Assembly (NCBI GenBank): GCA_000720805.1
Contig: JODI01000008.1
Span: 90,366 to 154,365, forward strand
Reading direction: 5' to 3'
DNA from: Streptomyces violaceoruber
GTDB lineage: Bacteria > Actinomycetota > Actinomycetes > Streptomycetales > Streptomycetaceae
DNA: 64,000 nucleotides
In this document: positions 26,426 through 36,194 of the stretch, one piece after another
Numbering within the stretch: position 1 is the stretch's first letter
Layout of the letters: every line of letters begins with the position of its first letter
The notes under the pieces: generated by a model
What the model was told of the DNA's origin: nothing
What the model saw: the letters and a program-made list of their open reading frames with translations, nothing else
The model's database searches: none
Program-made: the position numbers and the translations under genes

Positions 26426-26944
26426 TCAGCGCAGTCGCGCCACGCGCCAGACGGCGAGGACGACCACAGCGGCGACCAGTACGACGTAGGCGATCACCAC
26501 ACGCCAGTCCGGTCGGCGGCCGGAGCCGCGTTGCGGCAGCCCGGGCAACGTGTACCCGACGCGGCGGGCGGCCATCATGCCCCAGCCGGCCGAGCACGAG
26601 CAGATCAGCAGCCCCAGCATCGCGATCACGGCGCCGCTGTCGCCGAAGTCGAAGGCGAGCGGGAAGGCGAACATCAGGGAGCCGACCGCGGCGAGACTCA
26701 CGATGGGCGCGAGCTGCCAGATGCGCAGCCGGCGCTGCGGACGAAGCTCTACCTCGACCTCCGGACCGCCCGGGAACATCTCCTCCGGTTCGGGGCCGTC
26801 GGCGGTCACCCCGTCCGGCGTCTCGTCGGGCCCGTCGGAGCTCAGACGGCCGTAGCTCAGACGGTCGTCGTCCTGCTCCGGTTCGCCGTTCTCCGCGGTG
26901 AGGTGTTCGGTACCTTGTGCGGTGTCGCGAGGGCCGGCCTCCAT
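26426..26944 (-). CDS. Predicted integral membrane protein
   Basis: 172 residues: an acidic hydrophilic N-terminal half (to about residue 80), then three predicted membrane helices (APIVSLAAVGSLMFAFPLAF, VIAMLGLLICSCSAGWGMMA, VVIAYVVLVAAVVVLAVWRV). ATG 26944 was chosen because GGAGGG lies 9 bases upstream; a GTG 10 codons earlier lacks a site. It sits between miaA and dapF on the same strand. I do not recognise a characterised family. Confidence 0.8.
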   Translation of the reverse strand: MEAGPRDTAQGTEHLTAENGEPEQDDDRLSYGRLSSDGPDETPDGVTADGPEPEEMFPGGPEVEVELRPQRRLRIWQLAPIVSLAAVGSLMFAFPLAFDFGDSGAVIAMLGLLICSCSAGWGMMAARRVGYTLPGLPQRGSGRRPDWRVVIAYVVLVAAVVVLAVWRVARLR

Positions 26945-27052
26945 CGCCACGCGCCCTCCCAACTTGGACTCCACTTGGTCGATCGAAGCTCGATGATGGC
27001 ACGGCGTTGGAGGCCGCGATGACTGCCGGAGCGTCCCGATGCCATGACGTGA

Positions 27053-27991
27053 TCAGGCTGTAACCGGTCGTTCGACCAACGTCAGTGCGAGCTGCGGAAG
27101 TTCTGTGAGATCCGCCGCAGCCCCACTCAACCAATGCACCCGCGGGTCGCGCCTGAACCATGAATCCTGACGGCGCGCGAAGCGCTTGGTGGCACGAATC
27201 GTCTCCGCCCGCGCCTCGTCCATGCCGCACTCCCCGGCGAGCGCCGCGAGCACCTGCTGATAGCCGAGCGCGCGGGAGGCCGTACGCCCTTCGCGCAACC
27301 CCTGCGCCTCCAGTTGGCGCACTTCCTCCACGAGTCCGGACTCCCACATCCGGTCGACCCGGCGTGCGATGCGCTCGTCGAGCTCGGGGCGGGCCACGTC
27401 GACGCCGATCTGCAGGGTGTCGTAGACGGAGTCGTGGCCGGGCAGGTTGGCGGTGAAGGGCCTGCCGGTGATCTCGATGACTTCGAGGGCCCGGACGATA
27501 CGTCGGCCGTTGCTGGGCAGAATCGCGTGCGCGGCCTCGGGGTCGGCGGCCGCCAGACGGGCGTGCAGCGCGCCGGAACCCCGCAGGGTGAGCTCGTCCT
27601 CCAGCCGGGCCCTGACCTCGGGGTCGGTGCCCGGGAACTCGAGGTTGTCGACCGCCCCGCGGACATACAGGCCGGAACCGCCCACGAGGATGGGCCAACG
27701 CCCCTCCGCCAGCAGTGCGTCGATGCGTTCGCGCGCGAGCCGCTGGTACTCGGCGACGGATGCGGCCACGGTCACGTCCCAGATGTCCAGGAGGTGGTGC
27801 GGGACGCCGGCACGCTCCGCGGGCGTCAGCTTGGCGGTGCCGATGTCCATCCCTCGGTAGAGCTGCATGGAGTCGGCGTTGACGACCTCACCGCCGAGCC
27901 GCCGGGCCAGGAAGACGCCCAGATCGGACTTTCCGGCCGCGGTGGGTCCGACGACGGCGATGACACGGGGGGCGGGGGGTGTGCTGCTCAC
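27053..27991 (-). CDS. miaA: tRNA dimethylallyltransferase
   Basis: Adds a dimethylallyl group to A37 of tRNAs reading UNN codons. The 312-residue protein has the P-loop GPTAAGKSDLG near residues 15-25, NADSMQLYRGMDIGTAKLT, and the tRNA-binding signature VGGSGLYVRG. The GTG at 27991 gives the usual N terminus VSSTPPAPRVIAVVGPTAAG; no good ribosome binding site precedes it, and a GGGGAGG lies about 20 bases up. It is in the same gene neighbourhood as miaB, which acts on its product. Confidence 0.95.
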   Translation of the reverse strand: MSSTPPAPRVIAVVGPTAAGKSDLGVFLARRLGGEVVNADSMQLYRGMDIGTAKLTPAERAGVPHHLLDIWDVTVAASVAEYQRLARERIDALLAEGRWPILVGGSGLYVRGAVDNLEFPGTDPEVRARLEDELTLRGSGALHARLAAADPEAAHAILPSNGRRIVRALEVIEITGRPFTANLPGHDSVYDTLQIGVDVARPELDERIARRVDRMWESGLVEEVRQLEAQGLREGRTASRALGYQQVLAALAGECGMDEARAETIRATKRFARRQDSWFRRDPRVHWLSGAAADLTELPQLALTLVERPVTA

Positions 27992-28174
27992 CGCCCCAGT
28001 CTCGCAAACCTCCCCCAGTGGCCTCGAACGAGTTACGTGACGGTCCGGGGGCGAGGTCGTTCCCAGTTGCGAGGTTCTCCGCCGCCCGTTCACAGAGGCG
28101 GCGACCCGGGCGACGCAAACGGACGCACCGGAATGCGCGGGATTTCGCCCGCATGAGTAGCGTATGGAGTGGAT

Positions 28175-28486
28175 ATGGGCGTTTTCGCACAATTTCTCCG
28201 GAGGAAGAAGGTCACGAAGGAGGCGGCACCCGCCGAGGCGCAGGCCGACGCGGCGACGGCCGAGCCCGCGGCTCAGGAGGCGGCAGAGGCGAAGGGGTCG
28301 ACGAAGCCGGACACGGAGACGGAGATCAAGGCCGCGGCGGACGCCAAGGCCGAGGGCCCGGCCGTGGAGACGGCGGCAGCGGCCGTCGCCGCCGAAGACG
28401 CCACCGGTGACGGCGTCGAGATTCCCAAGCAGCAGTCCGCCGAAGAGGTTGCCGACAACGAGGCCGGGGAAGGCGCCCGCACGTAA
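28175..28486 (+). CDS. Small Ala/Glu-rich hypothetical protein
   Basis: 103 residues starting MGVFAQFLRRKKVTKEAAPAE; after a short basic segment it is low-complexity, acidic and Ala-rich, predicted to be disordered or helical. The ATG at 28175 has GGAG five bases upstream. It is divergent from miaA and 23 bp upstream of the antitoxin-like gene, so the two are probably cotranscribed. Function unknown. Confidence 0.75.
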   Translation: MGVFAQFLRRKKVTKEAAPAEAQADAATAEPAAQEAAEAKGSTKPDTETEIKAAADAKAEGPAVETAAAAVAAEDATGDGVEIPKQQSAEEVADNEAGEGART

Positions 28487-28509
28487 CCGCCCGCCACGGA
28501 AGGTGAACC

Positions 28510-28821
28510 ATGGGTCTCCTGGACAACATGAAGGCCAAGCTCAGTCCGGCGAAGGAGAAGGTCTCCGGTCTCGCGCAGCAGCACGGGGACAAGATCGAGC
28601 GTGGTCTCGACAAGGCCGCGAAGGCGGTCGACGAGAAGACCAAGGGCAAGTACAGCGAAACGATCCACACCGGAACGGGCAAGGCCAAGGACGCCATGGA
28701 CCGCCTCGCGGGCAAGGAGGGTACGGATCCGGCCGGCACGGGGCCCGGCACCGGTCCGAGCGGCGACGGAGGCACACCGCCGGCCTCGCCCCCGCCCGCT
28801 TCACCGCCGCCGGCATCCTGA
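28510..28821 (+). CDS. MT0933-like antitoxin family protein
   Basis: 103 residues; the first ~65 (MGLLDNMKAKLSPAKEKVSG..., then KIERGLDKAAKAVDEKTKGKY and GKAKDAMDRL) match the pattern of the actinobacterial MT0933/Rv0909 antitoxin family of small amphipathic helical proteins, followed by a Gly/Pro/Ser tail. The ATG has GAAGG upstream. No toxin gene is adjacent, so either it is an orphan or the family name overstates its function. Assignment is from pattern recognition. Confidence 0.75.
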   Translation: MGLLDNMKAKLSPAKEKVSGLAQQHGDKIERGLDKAAKAVDEKTKGKYSETIHTGTGKAKDAMDRLAGKEGTDPAGTGPGTGPSGDGGTPPASPPPASPPPAS

Positions 28822-28890
28822 ACGGCACGGCGCATCGACGGACGGCCGCGGAGCATCACGCTCCCGGCCGTCCGCCGTGTCCGGGGCCCT

Positions 28891-28962
28891 CCGGACCCTG
28901 CGGACCCTCCGGACCCTCCGGACCCTGCGGATCCTGCGGGTCCTGCGGATCCTGCGGGTCCT
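28891..28962. repeat. 9-bp tandem repeat, eight units
   Basis: Eight units of the type (c/g)cgga(c/t)cct run from 28891 to 28962 without interruption, in the gap where the antitoxin-like gene and the LigB-like gene converge. In one plus-strand frame it reads Gly-Pro-Ser/Gly-Pro-Cys, collagen-like, but no start precedes it. Confidence 0.85.
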
Positions 28963-28990
28963 GCCTCGTCCTACCCTCGCGCCGATCGCG

Positions 28991-29746
28991 TCACGACCAG
29001 CTCGCCACCACGTATCCCACCCCGTACGGCGCGTCCTCGTACAGCAGGGTTCCGCCGAGGCCCGCTCCCTCGGCGGCGCCGGCCAGGACCTGCCAAGGGG
29101 CCCGGCCGGCGGCCTTCAGTTCGTACGCCAGATCGGCGTCCAGTGCCCGCAGTGCCGCCACGTCCGCCGTCCCGAGCGCACGCGCTACCTCCGCGTCGAA
29201 GGGTGCCGCCCGCTCGTCGAAGTAGCCGGGGGCCTTGAGCGTGCGGCATGCGCTGGCGTCGCCCATCACCAGCAACGCCACCCGCTCGGCCCCGGCGGCG
29301 ATGTCTCTTCCGACCTGGATACACCGCTCGGGCGAAAGAGGTTCCCCCACACCGAGTCCATCGATCGGGGCATCCGACCACCCGACCCGCTCCAGCAGCC
29401 ACGCGGCCACCGCGAGGGAGGGGGGAAGGACCCGCCCGGGTGCTCCCTTCCCGTCACCGACACTGCCGGTGTCAGTGTCGGCGTCGGCGTCGCTGGCCGC
29501 GCCCAGGCATACGGACAGATCCACTCCGAACCCGCGGAACGAGCCCCTCGCCCCCTCCGCATGCGGTCCTCGTCCGCTCTCGTCGGCGGACCCGACGACC
29601 ACCAGCCGGTCAGGCCGGGCCGCGGCGAGGACACCGAGGGCGTCCGTGCACGCGGCACGCGCGGCGTCCAGCTCGGAGGCGGCGCCTGCGGCGACATCGG
29701 GCACGAGCAGGGGCGGGCAGGGGCAGACTGCGGCGGCGACAAGCAT
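28991..29746 (-). CDS. Class III extradiol dioxygenase LigB-like domain protein
   Basis: 251-residue member of the LigB-like superfamily found next to miaB in actinobacteria. Family-like stretches are MLVAAAVCPCPPLLVPDVA at the start, RPDRLVVVGSAD, and RVALLVMGDASA. The N-terminal position where metal-dependent members have His (PHPP) is Cys (PCPP), so ring-cleaving activity is doubtful. The ATG at 29746 is the first in frame. Downstream of miaB by 193 bp on the same strand; those 193 bp are GC-rich degenerate repeats with no gene. Confidence 0.8.
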   Translation of the reverse strand: MLVAAAVCPCPPLLVPDVAAGAASELDAARAACTDALGVLAAARPDRLVVVGSADESGRGPHAEGARGSFRGFGVDLSVCLGAASDADADTDTGSVGDGKGAPGRVLPPSLAVAAWLLERVGWSDAPIDGLGVGEPLSPERCIQVGRDIAAGAERVALLVMGDASACRTLKAPGYFDERAAPFDAEVARALGTADVAALRALDADLAYELKAAGRAPWQVLAGAAEGAGLGGTLLYEDAPYGVGYVVASWS

Positions 29747-29939
29747 GATCGGCAGCGTAACGCCGTACGGCGGCCGGGCGTCACCCGACCGACACGGTCA
29801 CCCGTTGCCGTCACCGCCATCGCCGACGCCGCCGTCAGCATCGACATCGGCGCCGCAGTCACCATCTACTTCGGCGCCTCGGCCACCATAGGCGTCGGCG
29901 CCCCGGTAGCCCTCGGCGTCCGCGCCTGAACGACCGCCG

Positions 29940-31469
29940 TCAGTCGCAGCCGCAGCCGCTCCCCGTAGCGACCGGCAGGGGAGCCGGTGCGCCGATCTTC
30001 GGCAGGCCCAGCAGCACGCCCGCCGGCTTGGCGGCCTTCTCCGCGTTCCGCTTCTCCCAGGCGTCACCCGCGCGCGTGCGACGCACCTCCAGCGCAGCGC
30101 CCTCCGCGAGGAGGTGGTGCGGGGCGGCGTAGGTGATCTCGACCGTGACCACGTCGCCGGGGCGGACCTCCTGCTCGGGCTTGGTGAAGTGCACCAGGCG
30201 GTTGTCGGGGGCGCGGCCGGAGAGACGATGGGTGGCGCCGTCCTTGCGACCCTCGCCCTCGGCGACCATCAGATCGAGCGTGCGGCCGACCTGCTTCTTG
30301 TTCTCCTCCCAGGAGATCTCCTCCTGAAGGGCGACGAGACGCTCGTAACGCGCCTGGACGACCTCCTTGGGGATCTGGTTCTCCATGGTCGCGGCGGGCG
30401 TACCGGGCCGCTTGGAGTACTGGAACGTGAACGCTTGCGCGAACCGGGCCTCGCGGACGACGTGCAGGGTCTGCTCGAAGTCCTCCTCGGTCTCGCCGGG
30501 GAAGCCCACGATGATGTCGGTGGTGATCGCCGCGTGCGGGATCGCGGCGCGGACCTTCTCGATGATCCCGAGGTAGCGCTCCTGACGGTACGAACGGCGC
30601 ATCGCCTTCAGGACCGTGTCCGAACCGGACTGCAGGGGCATGTGCAATTGCGGCATCACGTTCGGGGTCTCCGCCATGGCCGCGATGACGTCGTCGGTGA
30701 AGTCGCGGGGGTGCGGCGAGGTGAAGCGGACGCGCTCCAGGCCCTCGATGGTGCCGCAGGCCCGCAGCAGCTTGCTGAAGGCCTCGCGGTCGCCGATGTC
30801 GGAGCCGTACGCGTTCACGTTCTGGCCGAGCAGGGTGATCTCGGAGACGCCCTCGGCGACCAGGGCCTCGATCTCGGCGAGGATGTCGCCGGTGCGGCGG
30901 TCCTTCTCCTTGCCGCGCAGCGCCGGGACGATGCAGAAGGTGCAGGTGTTGTTGCAGCCGACGGAGATCGACACCCAGGCCGCGTACGCGCTCTCGCGCC
31001 GGGTCGGCAGGGTGGACGGGAACGCCTCCAGGGACTCGGCGATCTCGACCTGCGCCTCCTCCTGGACGCGGGCGCGCTCCAACAGGACCGGCAGCTTGCC
31101 GATGTTGTGCGTGCCGAAGACGACGTCCACCCAGGGCGCCTTCTTCACGATGGTGTCGCGGTCCTTCTGTGCGAGGCAGCCGCCGACCGCGATCTGCATG
31201 CCGGGACGCTTGGTCTTCATCGGGGCGAGGCGGCCGAGGTTGCCGTACAGCCGGTTGTCGGCGTTCTCGCGCACGGCGCAGGTGTTGAACACGACGACGT
31301 CGGCGTCGCCGTCCGAACCCTCGGGCGCGCGCACATATCCGGCGTCTTCGAGCAGTCCGGACAATCGCTCGGAATCGTGGACGTTCATCTGGCACCCGTA
31401 GGTGCGAATCTCGTAACTCTTGGATGATCGAACGTCCACTGCCGGGCTCCGGTCGCTGCTGCTGGTCAT
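29940..31469 (-). CDS. miaB: tRNA-2-methylthio-N6-dimethylallyladenosine synthase
   Basis: Radical-SAM methylthiotransferase that modifies the A37 isopentenyl base made by MiaA. The 509-residue protein has the N-terminal UPF0004 domain with three cluster Cys (YGCQMN, NTCAVRE, GGCLAQ), the radical SAM motif CNNTCTFC near residue 175, and a C-terminal TRAM domain. ATG 31469 gives [14 protein letters not shown]. There is no ribosome binding site, but TACCCT ends six bases before the ATG, so the mRNA may be leaderless. Confidence 0.96.
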   Translation of the reverse strand: MTSSSDRSPAVDVRSSKSYEIRTYGCQMNVHDSERLSGLLEDAGYVRAPEGSDGDADVVVFNTCAVRENADNRLYGNLGRLAPMKTKRPGMQIAVGGCLAQKDRDTIVKKAPWVDVVFGTHNIGKLPVLLERARVQEEAQVEIAESLEAFPSTLPTRRESAYAAWVSISVGCNNTCTFCIVPALRGKEKDRRTGDILAEIEALVAEGVSEITLLGQNVNAYGSDIGDREAFSKLLRACGTIEGLERVRFTSPHPRDFTDDVIAAMAETPNVMPQLHMPLQSGSDTVLKAMRRSYRQERYLGIIEKVRAAIPHAAITTDIIVGFPGETEEDFEQTLHVVREARFAQAFTFQYSKRPGTPAATMENQIPKEVVQARYERLVALQEEISWEENKKQVGRTLDLMVAEGEGRKDGATHRLSGRAPDNRLVHFTKPEQEVRPGDVVTVEITYAAPHHLLAEGAALEVRRTRAGDAWEKRNAEKAAKPAGVLLGLPKIGAPAPLPVATGSGCGCD

Positions 31470-31938
31470 GAACCAAGGGTAGGTGCTCCTGAGAGCGCTG
31501 TGCTCAGCCCTTCCTTCACGGGCGGCCCCGGGGCAGAGCCACCTGGTCCGCGGACATCGATCGACGAGGCGCGGGGACGGCCGAGTACCGTCGGTGATCG
31601 GGAGTCGGGCGACCAAGGTGCCCTGATGTAGGCGGAGTTGGAGGTTTTGGCGGTCCGGGCCGCGCGGGCCCCCTTGCAGGCTCGACGGAAGACGGCAGGG
31701 CCGGGGACCTGAGCCGGCGCGAGTCGATCCGCGGCTGCTCCTTCACGACGTGTCGTTCGCCTCAGTCGTTCGCCCGCTCATCGCTGAGGCCGGCCCGCCG
31801 ACGCCGGCGCAACTGAACAAGCGGGTGACGCTGACGGTCATCGGCGAGGCCACGGGCCGGGACCAGCCCGTGCAGGGCCGGTGGGCACAGTCGGACGAGG
31901 GCTCGCGTCGGCGCGTCAGGGCCGGCGCAAGGGGAGGC
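31470..31938. other. Gene-free gap between miaB and the rutA-like gene
   Basis: About 470 bp. Open frames on both strands lack ribosome binding sites and family-like sequence. The left end should contain the miaB promoter. I see no repeat, terminator or RNA gene that I can support. Confidence 0.5.
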
Positions 31939-33021
31939 TCAGACCGCCGCCGACCGTCCCGACCTGGACCTCATCAGCGGCTGGATGCGGGTGCCGAAGT
32001 TGTCGAGCCCTTCGAGGAAGTCGTCGAAGACCAGCATGATCCCCTTGGTCCCGGGGACCTCGGCGATCTCGTCGAGCATCGCCGCGACGCTCTCGTACGA
32101 GCCGACCAGCGTTCCCATGTTGAAGTTCACGGCGCCCTCGGGAAGCGAGATGGTCCGGGCGGTGGAGGAGCCGTCGGACGTGGTGTCCGTGGCGGACTCG
32201 CCCGCCATGTACGCCAGCGCCGCGCGGTCGGCGTTGTCGTGGTAGTCCTGCCACTTCGCGCGAGCGGCCTCGTCGGTCTCGTCCGCGATGACCATGAAGA
32301 GGGAGAGCGCGCCCACGTCGCGGCCCGTCTCCCGCACCGCGTCCACCAGCGCGGCGGCGGTGCCCGAGAACGCCAGCGGGGTGTTGACGCCGCTGCCCAG
32401 GATGAAGTTGTAGTCGGCGTGCTCGGCGGCGAACCGCATTCCGGTGCTGCTCTGCCCCGCGGCAACGATGTCGATGTGCCCGTCCGCCGGCCGCGGGGAC
32501 AGCACGCAGTCGTCCATCTCGTAGAACTCGCCCTTGAAGTTGCTGACGCCCTCGCTCCACAGCTCCTTCATCACGGTGACGTACTCGACGGCCCGGGCGT
32601 AGCGGTTGCCGAAGTGCTCGTCGCCGGGCCACAGGCCCATCTGCGCGTACTCGCCGGGTGCCCAGCCGGTGACGATGTTGACGCCGAACCGCCCCGGGGC
32701 GATGGAGTCGACCGTGGTCGCCATGCGCGCGACGATCGCCGGTGACAGAGCGAGGATCGGGGTGGAGGCGTACAGCTTGATCCGGTCGGTCACGGCGGCC
32801 AGGCCTGCCATCAGCGTGAACGACTCGAGGCAGTGGTCCCAGAACTCTGTGTCACCGCCGAAGCCCTTGAGTTTGATCATCGACAGGGCGAATTCGAGTC
32901 CGTGCTCCTCTGCCTTCTGGACCACTGCCTTGTTAAGCTCAAAGGTCGGCATGTACTGCGGGGAGCTCTTCGATATGAGCCAGCCGTTGTTGCCGATGGG
33001 GATGAAGACACCGATGTCCAT
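31939..33021 (-). CDS. rutA: RutA-type pyrimidine monooxygenase (LLM flavin-dependent)
   Basis: FMNH2-dependent luciferase-like monooxygenase; in E. coli RutA opens the uracil ring. The 360-residue protein matches RutA closely in the stretches I remember: [79 protein letters not shown] and [13 protein letters not shown]. The ATG at 33021 follows GAGGAG by four bases. No rutB-G homologues are adjacent, so it must work with dispersed partners or on another substrate. Divergent from the phosphatase gene. Confidence 0.88.
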   Translation of the reverse strand: MDIGVFIPIGNNGWLISKSSPQYMPTFELNKAVVQKAEEHGLEFALSMIKLKGFGGDTEFWDHCLESFTLMAGLAAVTDRIKLYASTPILALSPAIVARMATTVDSIAPGRFGVNIVTGWAPGEYAQMGLWPGDEHFGNRYARAVEYVTVMKELWSEGVSNFKGEFYEMDDCVLSPRPADGHIDIVAAGQSSTGMRFAAEHADYNFILGSGVNTPLAFSGTAAALVDAVRETGRDVGALSLFMVIADETDEAARAKWQDYHDNADRAALAYMAGESATDTTSDGSSTARTISLPEGAVNFNMGTLVGSYESVAAMLDEIAEVPGTKGIMLVFDDFLEGLDNFGTRIQPLMRSRSGRSAAV

Positions 33022-33170
33022 GCCGCTCCTCATGATCGCAAGCCTGTCCGTGGAACGGCACGCTACACGGACAAGTTTCAACAACTCGCTCCGGTTTCCC
33101 CACTGTTGAGGCATGGAGCAGGCAGGAAGCCGCCGGTGAGAAAGCGTGAAAGAGGTTTGGGGCCAGGACG

Positions 33171-33185
33171 GGAACGATACGTTCC
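33171..33185 (+). promoter_or_regulatory. Inverted repeat GGAACG-ATA-CGTTCC at the phosphatase start
   Basis: A perfect 6-bp dyad ending five bases before the ATG at 33190. TACGTT inside it (33178-33183) ends six bases before the ATG and could be a -10 element of a leaderless mRNA, so a bound regulator would block transcription start. Confidence 0.4.
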
Positions 33186-33189
33186 TGGC

Positions 33190-36105
33190 ATGAACACACG
33201 CCTCGCTCTGCTCCGCACGGTGGCCCCTGGTGTCACGGAGAGCGAGGTCTTCCGGCTGGCGCTGCAGCACGCGGTGGGTGAGCTGGCCGCGCTCGGCGCC
33301 GCCATGCACCTGCGCGGTCCGATGTCCGCTTTGCGCCTGGTGTCGGCCGCCGGGCTCCCTCCCGCCCTCACCCGCTCCTGGGAGATCGTCGACCAGGAGG
33401 GACCGCTGGCCCCCGCCCGCGCCCTCCAGCAGGGCAGTGGCGTCTGGGTCACGCTGAACCCCGCCGCCTCCGAGCAGGAGGTCACCTGGCCCGGCACGGG
33501 CCTGGCCTCCCTGCCGGTGTTCAGCGGGAAGCGCGGTATCGGCGCGCTGACCGTTCTGGTGGGCGATCGGGGTGAGCCGACCCCGCAGCAGTGGGACTTC
33601 CTCCGGGACCTCGTCGCCTGGGCCGAGGACCGGATGGCCCAGGCGCCGCCCCCGGCCGGGCCCGCGCAGACGGAGCTGAGCGGTGAGCGACTGCGGCAGG
33701 CCCTGAAGGAGGTCCAGGTCGGCTCGTGGGACTGGAACATCCGCACCGGCGAGCTGATCTGGGACGATGCGGCGCTGGAGCTGTACGGCACCCTGCCGGC
33801 CGACTACACCGGCGAGATCGAGAACTGGATGCGGATCGTCCACCCCGACGACCTGGCGCCGACACTGGCGGCGGCCCAGCAGGCGATCCTCGACCACACC
33901 GTGTACGAGGCCGAGTACCGGGTACGGCGCCTGGACGGCACGTACGGCTGGACGCAGGCCCGCGGCCGGGCCACGTACGACGAAGACGGCGAGCCCCACC
34001 GGATGATCGGTGTGGGCTGGGAGAGCAACGAGTCGCGGACCGCCCGGGACGCGCTCAGCCGGGCCCTGCGCCATATGAGCGACGGCTTCCTGGCGGTGGA
34101 CGCGGAGTGGGGGATCACCTTCGCCAATCTGGAGGCGGAACGTTTCCTGGGCTTTTCCGAGGAGGAACTGTTCGGGCGTCTCCTGTGGGATCTGCCGTCC
34201 ACCCGGCAGGTGCCCGGTCTGGAGAGCCGCTGCCGGGAGGCCGCGGCCGACGAGAAGCCCGCCGGCTTCGACGTGCACATACCGGACTCCGGCCGGCGGT
34301 ACCACCTGCGGCTGGTGCCGGGCCCCGAAGGACGCACCCTCTACTTCACCGACGTCACCGAGAAGCGGCGGCTGGCCGAGGAGCGCAAGACGACCGAGCG
34401 GGCCGCCTCCGAGCGGGCCGGCCGGATCGCGGAGCTGACCGCGGAACTCGCCTCGGCGACGACCTCACGGGACGTGGTGGGCACGGTCGCCCGCCGGGTG
34501 CTGCCCCCGTTCGCCGCCGCGGGGGTCCTGGTCCAGGTCCTCGAGGGCGACCGGCTGCACAACGTCGGGGCCGTCGGCTATCCGGACGACTTCCTCGACG
34601 CCCTCGACAACCACTCCCGCACCCTCGGCGATCCGGCCTGGGACGTCATAGCCACCAACGCGCCGCTGTTCCTGTCCTCCCCACAGGAGCTCACCTCGCG
34701 CTCACCACTGTTGACCGGCCGGCCGGAGCAGGCCGGTAAACAGGCATGGGCGTTTCTGCCGCTCACGGCGTCCGGGCGCACGTTCGGGGTGTGTGTCGTG
34801 GCCTTCGACCGTCCTCGGCGGCTCACCGACGAGGAGCGCGCGCTCCTGACCACCATCAGCGCACTGGTCGCGCAGTCCCTCGAGCGGGCCCGGCTCTACG
34901 ACGCCGAGCACACCCGGTCCCGGGAACTCCAGCGCAGTCTGCTCCCCCAGGGACTGCCCGAACTGCCCGCGTGCACCGCCGCCGCCCGCTATCTCCCGGC
35001 CGGGCAGGGCGCGGACGTGGGCGGCGACTGGTACGACATCATCCCGCTCTCCGGCGGGCAGGTGGCGTTGGTCGTCGGCGACGTCATGGGGCACGGTCTG
35101 CCGGAGGCGGCCACCATGGGCCGGCTGCGCACGGCCGTCCACACCCTGGCGGACCTGGAGCTGCCCCCCGACGAGATCATGGGGCACCTCAACGACATCG
35201 TCGTCGGCATGGGCGAGACGTCGTACGTCACCTGCTTGTACGCGCTCTACGACTCCACGACCCGGGTCTGTTCCCTCGTCCGTGCCGGCCACCCGCCGCC
35301 CGCCCTGGTCCATCCCGACGGCACCGTGCACTTCCCGCAGCCGGAGGCCGACCCGCCGCTGGGCGCGGCGGAACCGCCGTTCGAGACGGTCGAGCTGGAG
35401 GTGCCCGAGGGCAGCCTGCTCGTGCTCTACACCGACGGACTGGTCGAGTCGGCGAAGCGGGACATCGACGAAGGCATGGCGCAGCTGGCCGGGATGCTGG
35501 GCGCGGCGCACGCGGGCCGCGCCGTCGAGACCGTGGCGGATCTTGAACGCCTGTGCGACACGCTGACGGCCGGCCTGCTGCCCACCGACCAGCAGGCCGC
35601 CGACGACGCCGCGTTCCTCGTCGCCCGTCTGCACTCCCTGCCCGGCGACCGGATGGCCTCCTGGCCGCTGCCCGAGGATCCGAAAGCGGCCGGTCAGGCC
35701 CGCCGCCATGTCCGCGAACAACTCGCGGTCTGGGACCTGGACGACCTGGCCCCCACCACGGAACTCCTGGCCAGCGAACTCGTGGGCAACGTGGTCCGGC
35801 ACGCCCGGGGTCCGGTGAGTCTGCGTCTGCTGTACGGCGCCGAGCTGGTCTGCGAGGTCTTCGACGGCAGCCAGACCATGCCCCGCATCCGCCGCGCGAC
35901 GGAGACCGACGAGGGAGGCCGGGGGCTGCAGCTGATCACGGCACTGTCGGGGCAGTGGGGCGCCCGTTACACGCCGAAGGGCAAGTGCATCTGGACCGAG
36001 CAGCCGCTGCCCGATCCGGACGGCGGGCAGGAGACGCCCGACGGCTTGGCCGGGCTGTTCCTGAACCCCGCCGACTTCGACGGGGACTGGGAAGCGCTTC
36101 TGTGA
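33190..36105 (+). CDS. PAS/GAF sensor SpoIIE-type PP2C phosphatase with anti-sigma-like ATPase domain
   Basis: Multidomain signalling protein of 971 residues, of the type that controls anti-sigma-factor antagonists. Order: N-terminal GAF-like (to ~155), PAS (about 170-280, with [16 protein letters not shown] and [16 protein letters not shown]), second PAS (~285-395), GAF (~415-570), PP2C/SpoIIE (~590-815, with [14 protein letters not shown] and VVGDVMGHG), and a C-terminal HATPase_c domain ([17 protein letters not shown]) like RsbW. The ATG at 33190 has a poor ribosome binding site. No obvious anti-anti-sigma gene is next to it. The ligand is unknown. Confidence 0.93.
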   Translation: MNTRLALLRTVAPGVTESEVFRLALQHAVGELAALGAAMHLRGPMSALRLVSAAGLPPALTRSWEIVDQEGPLAPARALQQGSGVWVTLNPAASEQEVTWPGTGLASLPVFSGKRGIGALTVLVGDRGEPTPQQWDFLRDLVAWAEDRMAQAPPPAGPAQTELSGERLRQALKEVQVGSWDWNIRTGELIWDDAALELYGTLPADYTGEIENWMRIVHPDDLAPTLAAAQQAILDHTVYEAEYRVRRLDGTYGWTQARGRATYDEDGEPHRMIGVGWESNESRTARDALSRALRHMSDGFLAVDAEWGITFANLEAERFLGFSEEELFGRLLWDLPSTRQVPGLESRCREAAADEKPAGFDVHIPDSGRRYHLRLVPGPEGRTLYFTDVTEKRRLAEERKTTERAASERAGRIAELTAELASATTSRDVVGTVARRVLPPFAAAGVLVQVLEGDRLHNVGAVGYPDDFLDALDNHSRTLGDPAWDVIATNAPLFLSSPQELTSRSPLLTGRPEQAGKQAWAFLPLTASGRTFGVCVVAFDRPRRLTDEERALLTTISALVAQSLERARLYDAEHTRSRELQRSLLPQGLPELPACTAAARYLPAGQGADVGGDWYDIIPLSGGQVALVVGDVMGHGLPEAATMGRLRTAVHTLADLELPPDEIMGHLNDIVVGMGETSYVTCLYALYDSTTRVCSLVRAGHPPPALVHPDGTVHFPQPEADPPLGAAEPPFETVELEVPEGSLLVLYTDGLVESAKRDIDEGMAQLAGMLGAAHAGRAVETVADLERLCDTLTAGLLPTDQQAADDAAFLVARLHSLPGDRMASWPLPEDPKAAGQARRHVREQLAVWDLDDLAPTTELLASELVGNVVRHARGPVSLRLLYGAELVCEVFDGSQTMPRIRRATETDEGGRGLQLITALSGQWGARYTPKGKCIWTEQPLPDPDGGQETPDGLAGLFLNPADFDGDWEALL

Positions 36106-36194
36106 AGTCGGTTCCCGGGTCGCTGCGAAGGCGGTTCAGGGTCGCGGTGAAGGCTGTTCACGGGTCCCGGCGAAGGCGGTTCACGGGTCGATGA
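36104..36194. repeat. 23-bp tandem repeat spanning two convergent stop codons
   Basis: Units start with gaag(g/t)c at 36104, 36127, 36149 and 36172 (periods 23, 22, 23) with consensus GAAGGCGGTTCACGGGTC. The first unit begins at the phosphatase stop codon and the last contains the stop of the minus-strand regulator (36181-36183). Confidence 0.85.

Noticed and set aside
26049..27698. 549-codon minus-strand frame over miaA and the 60-bp repeats
   Set aside because: Shadow of miaA and of the repeat array; Arg/Pro-rich composition typical of wrong-frame translation.
31939..34305. 788-codon minus-strand frame starting inside the phosphatase gene
   Set aside because: Only the part from ATG 33021 is the RutA-like gene; the rest is antisense to the phosphatase.
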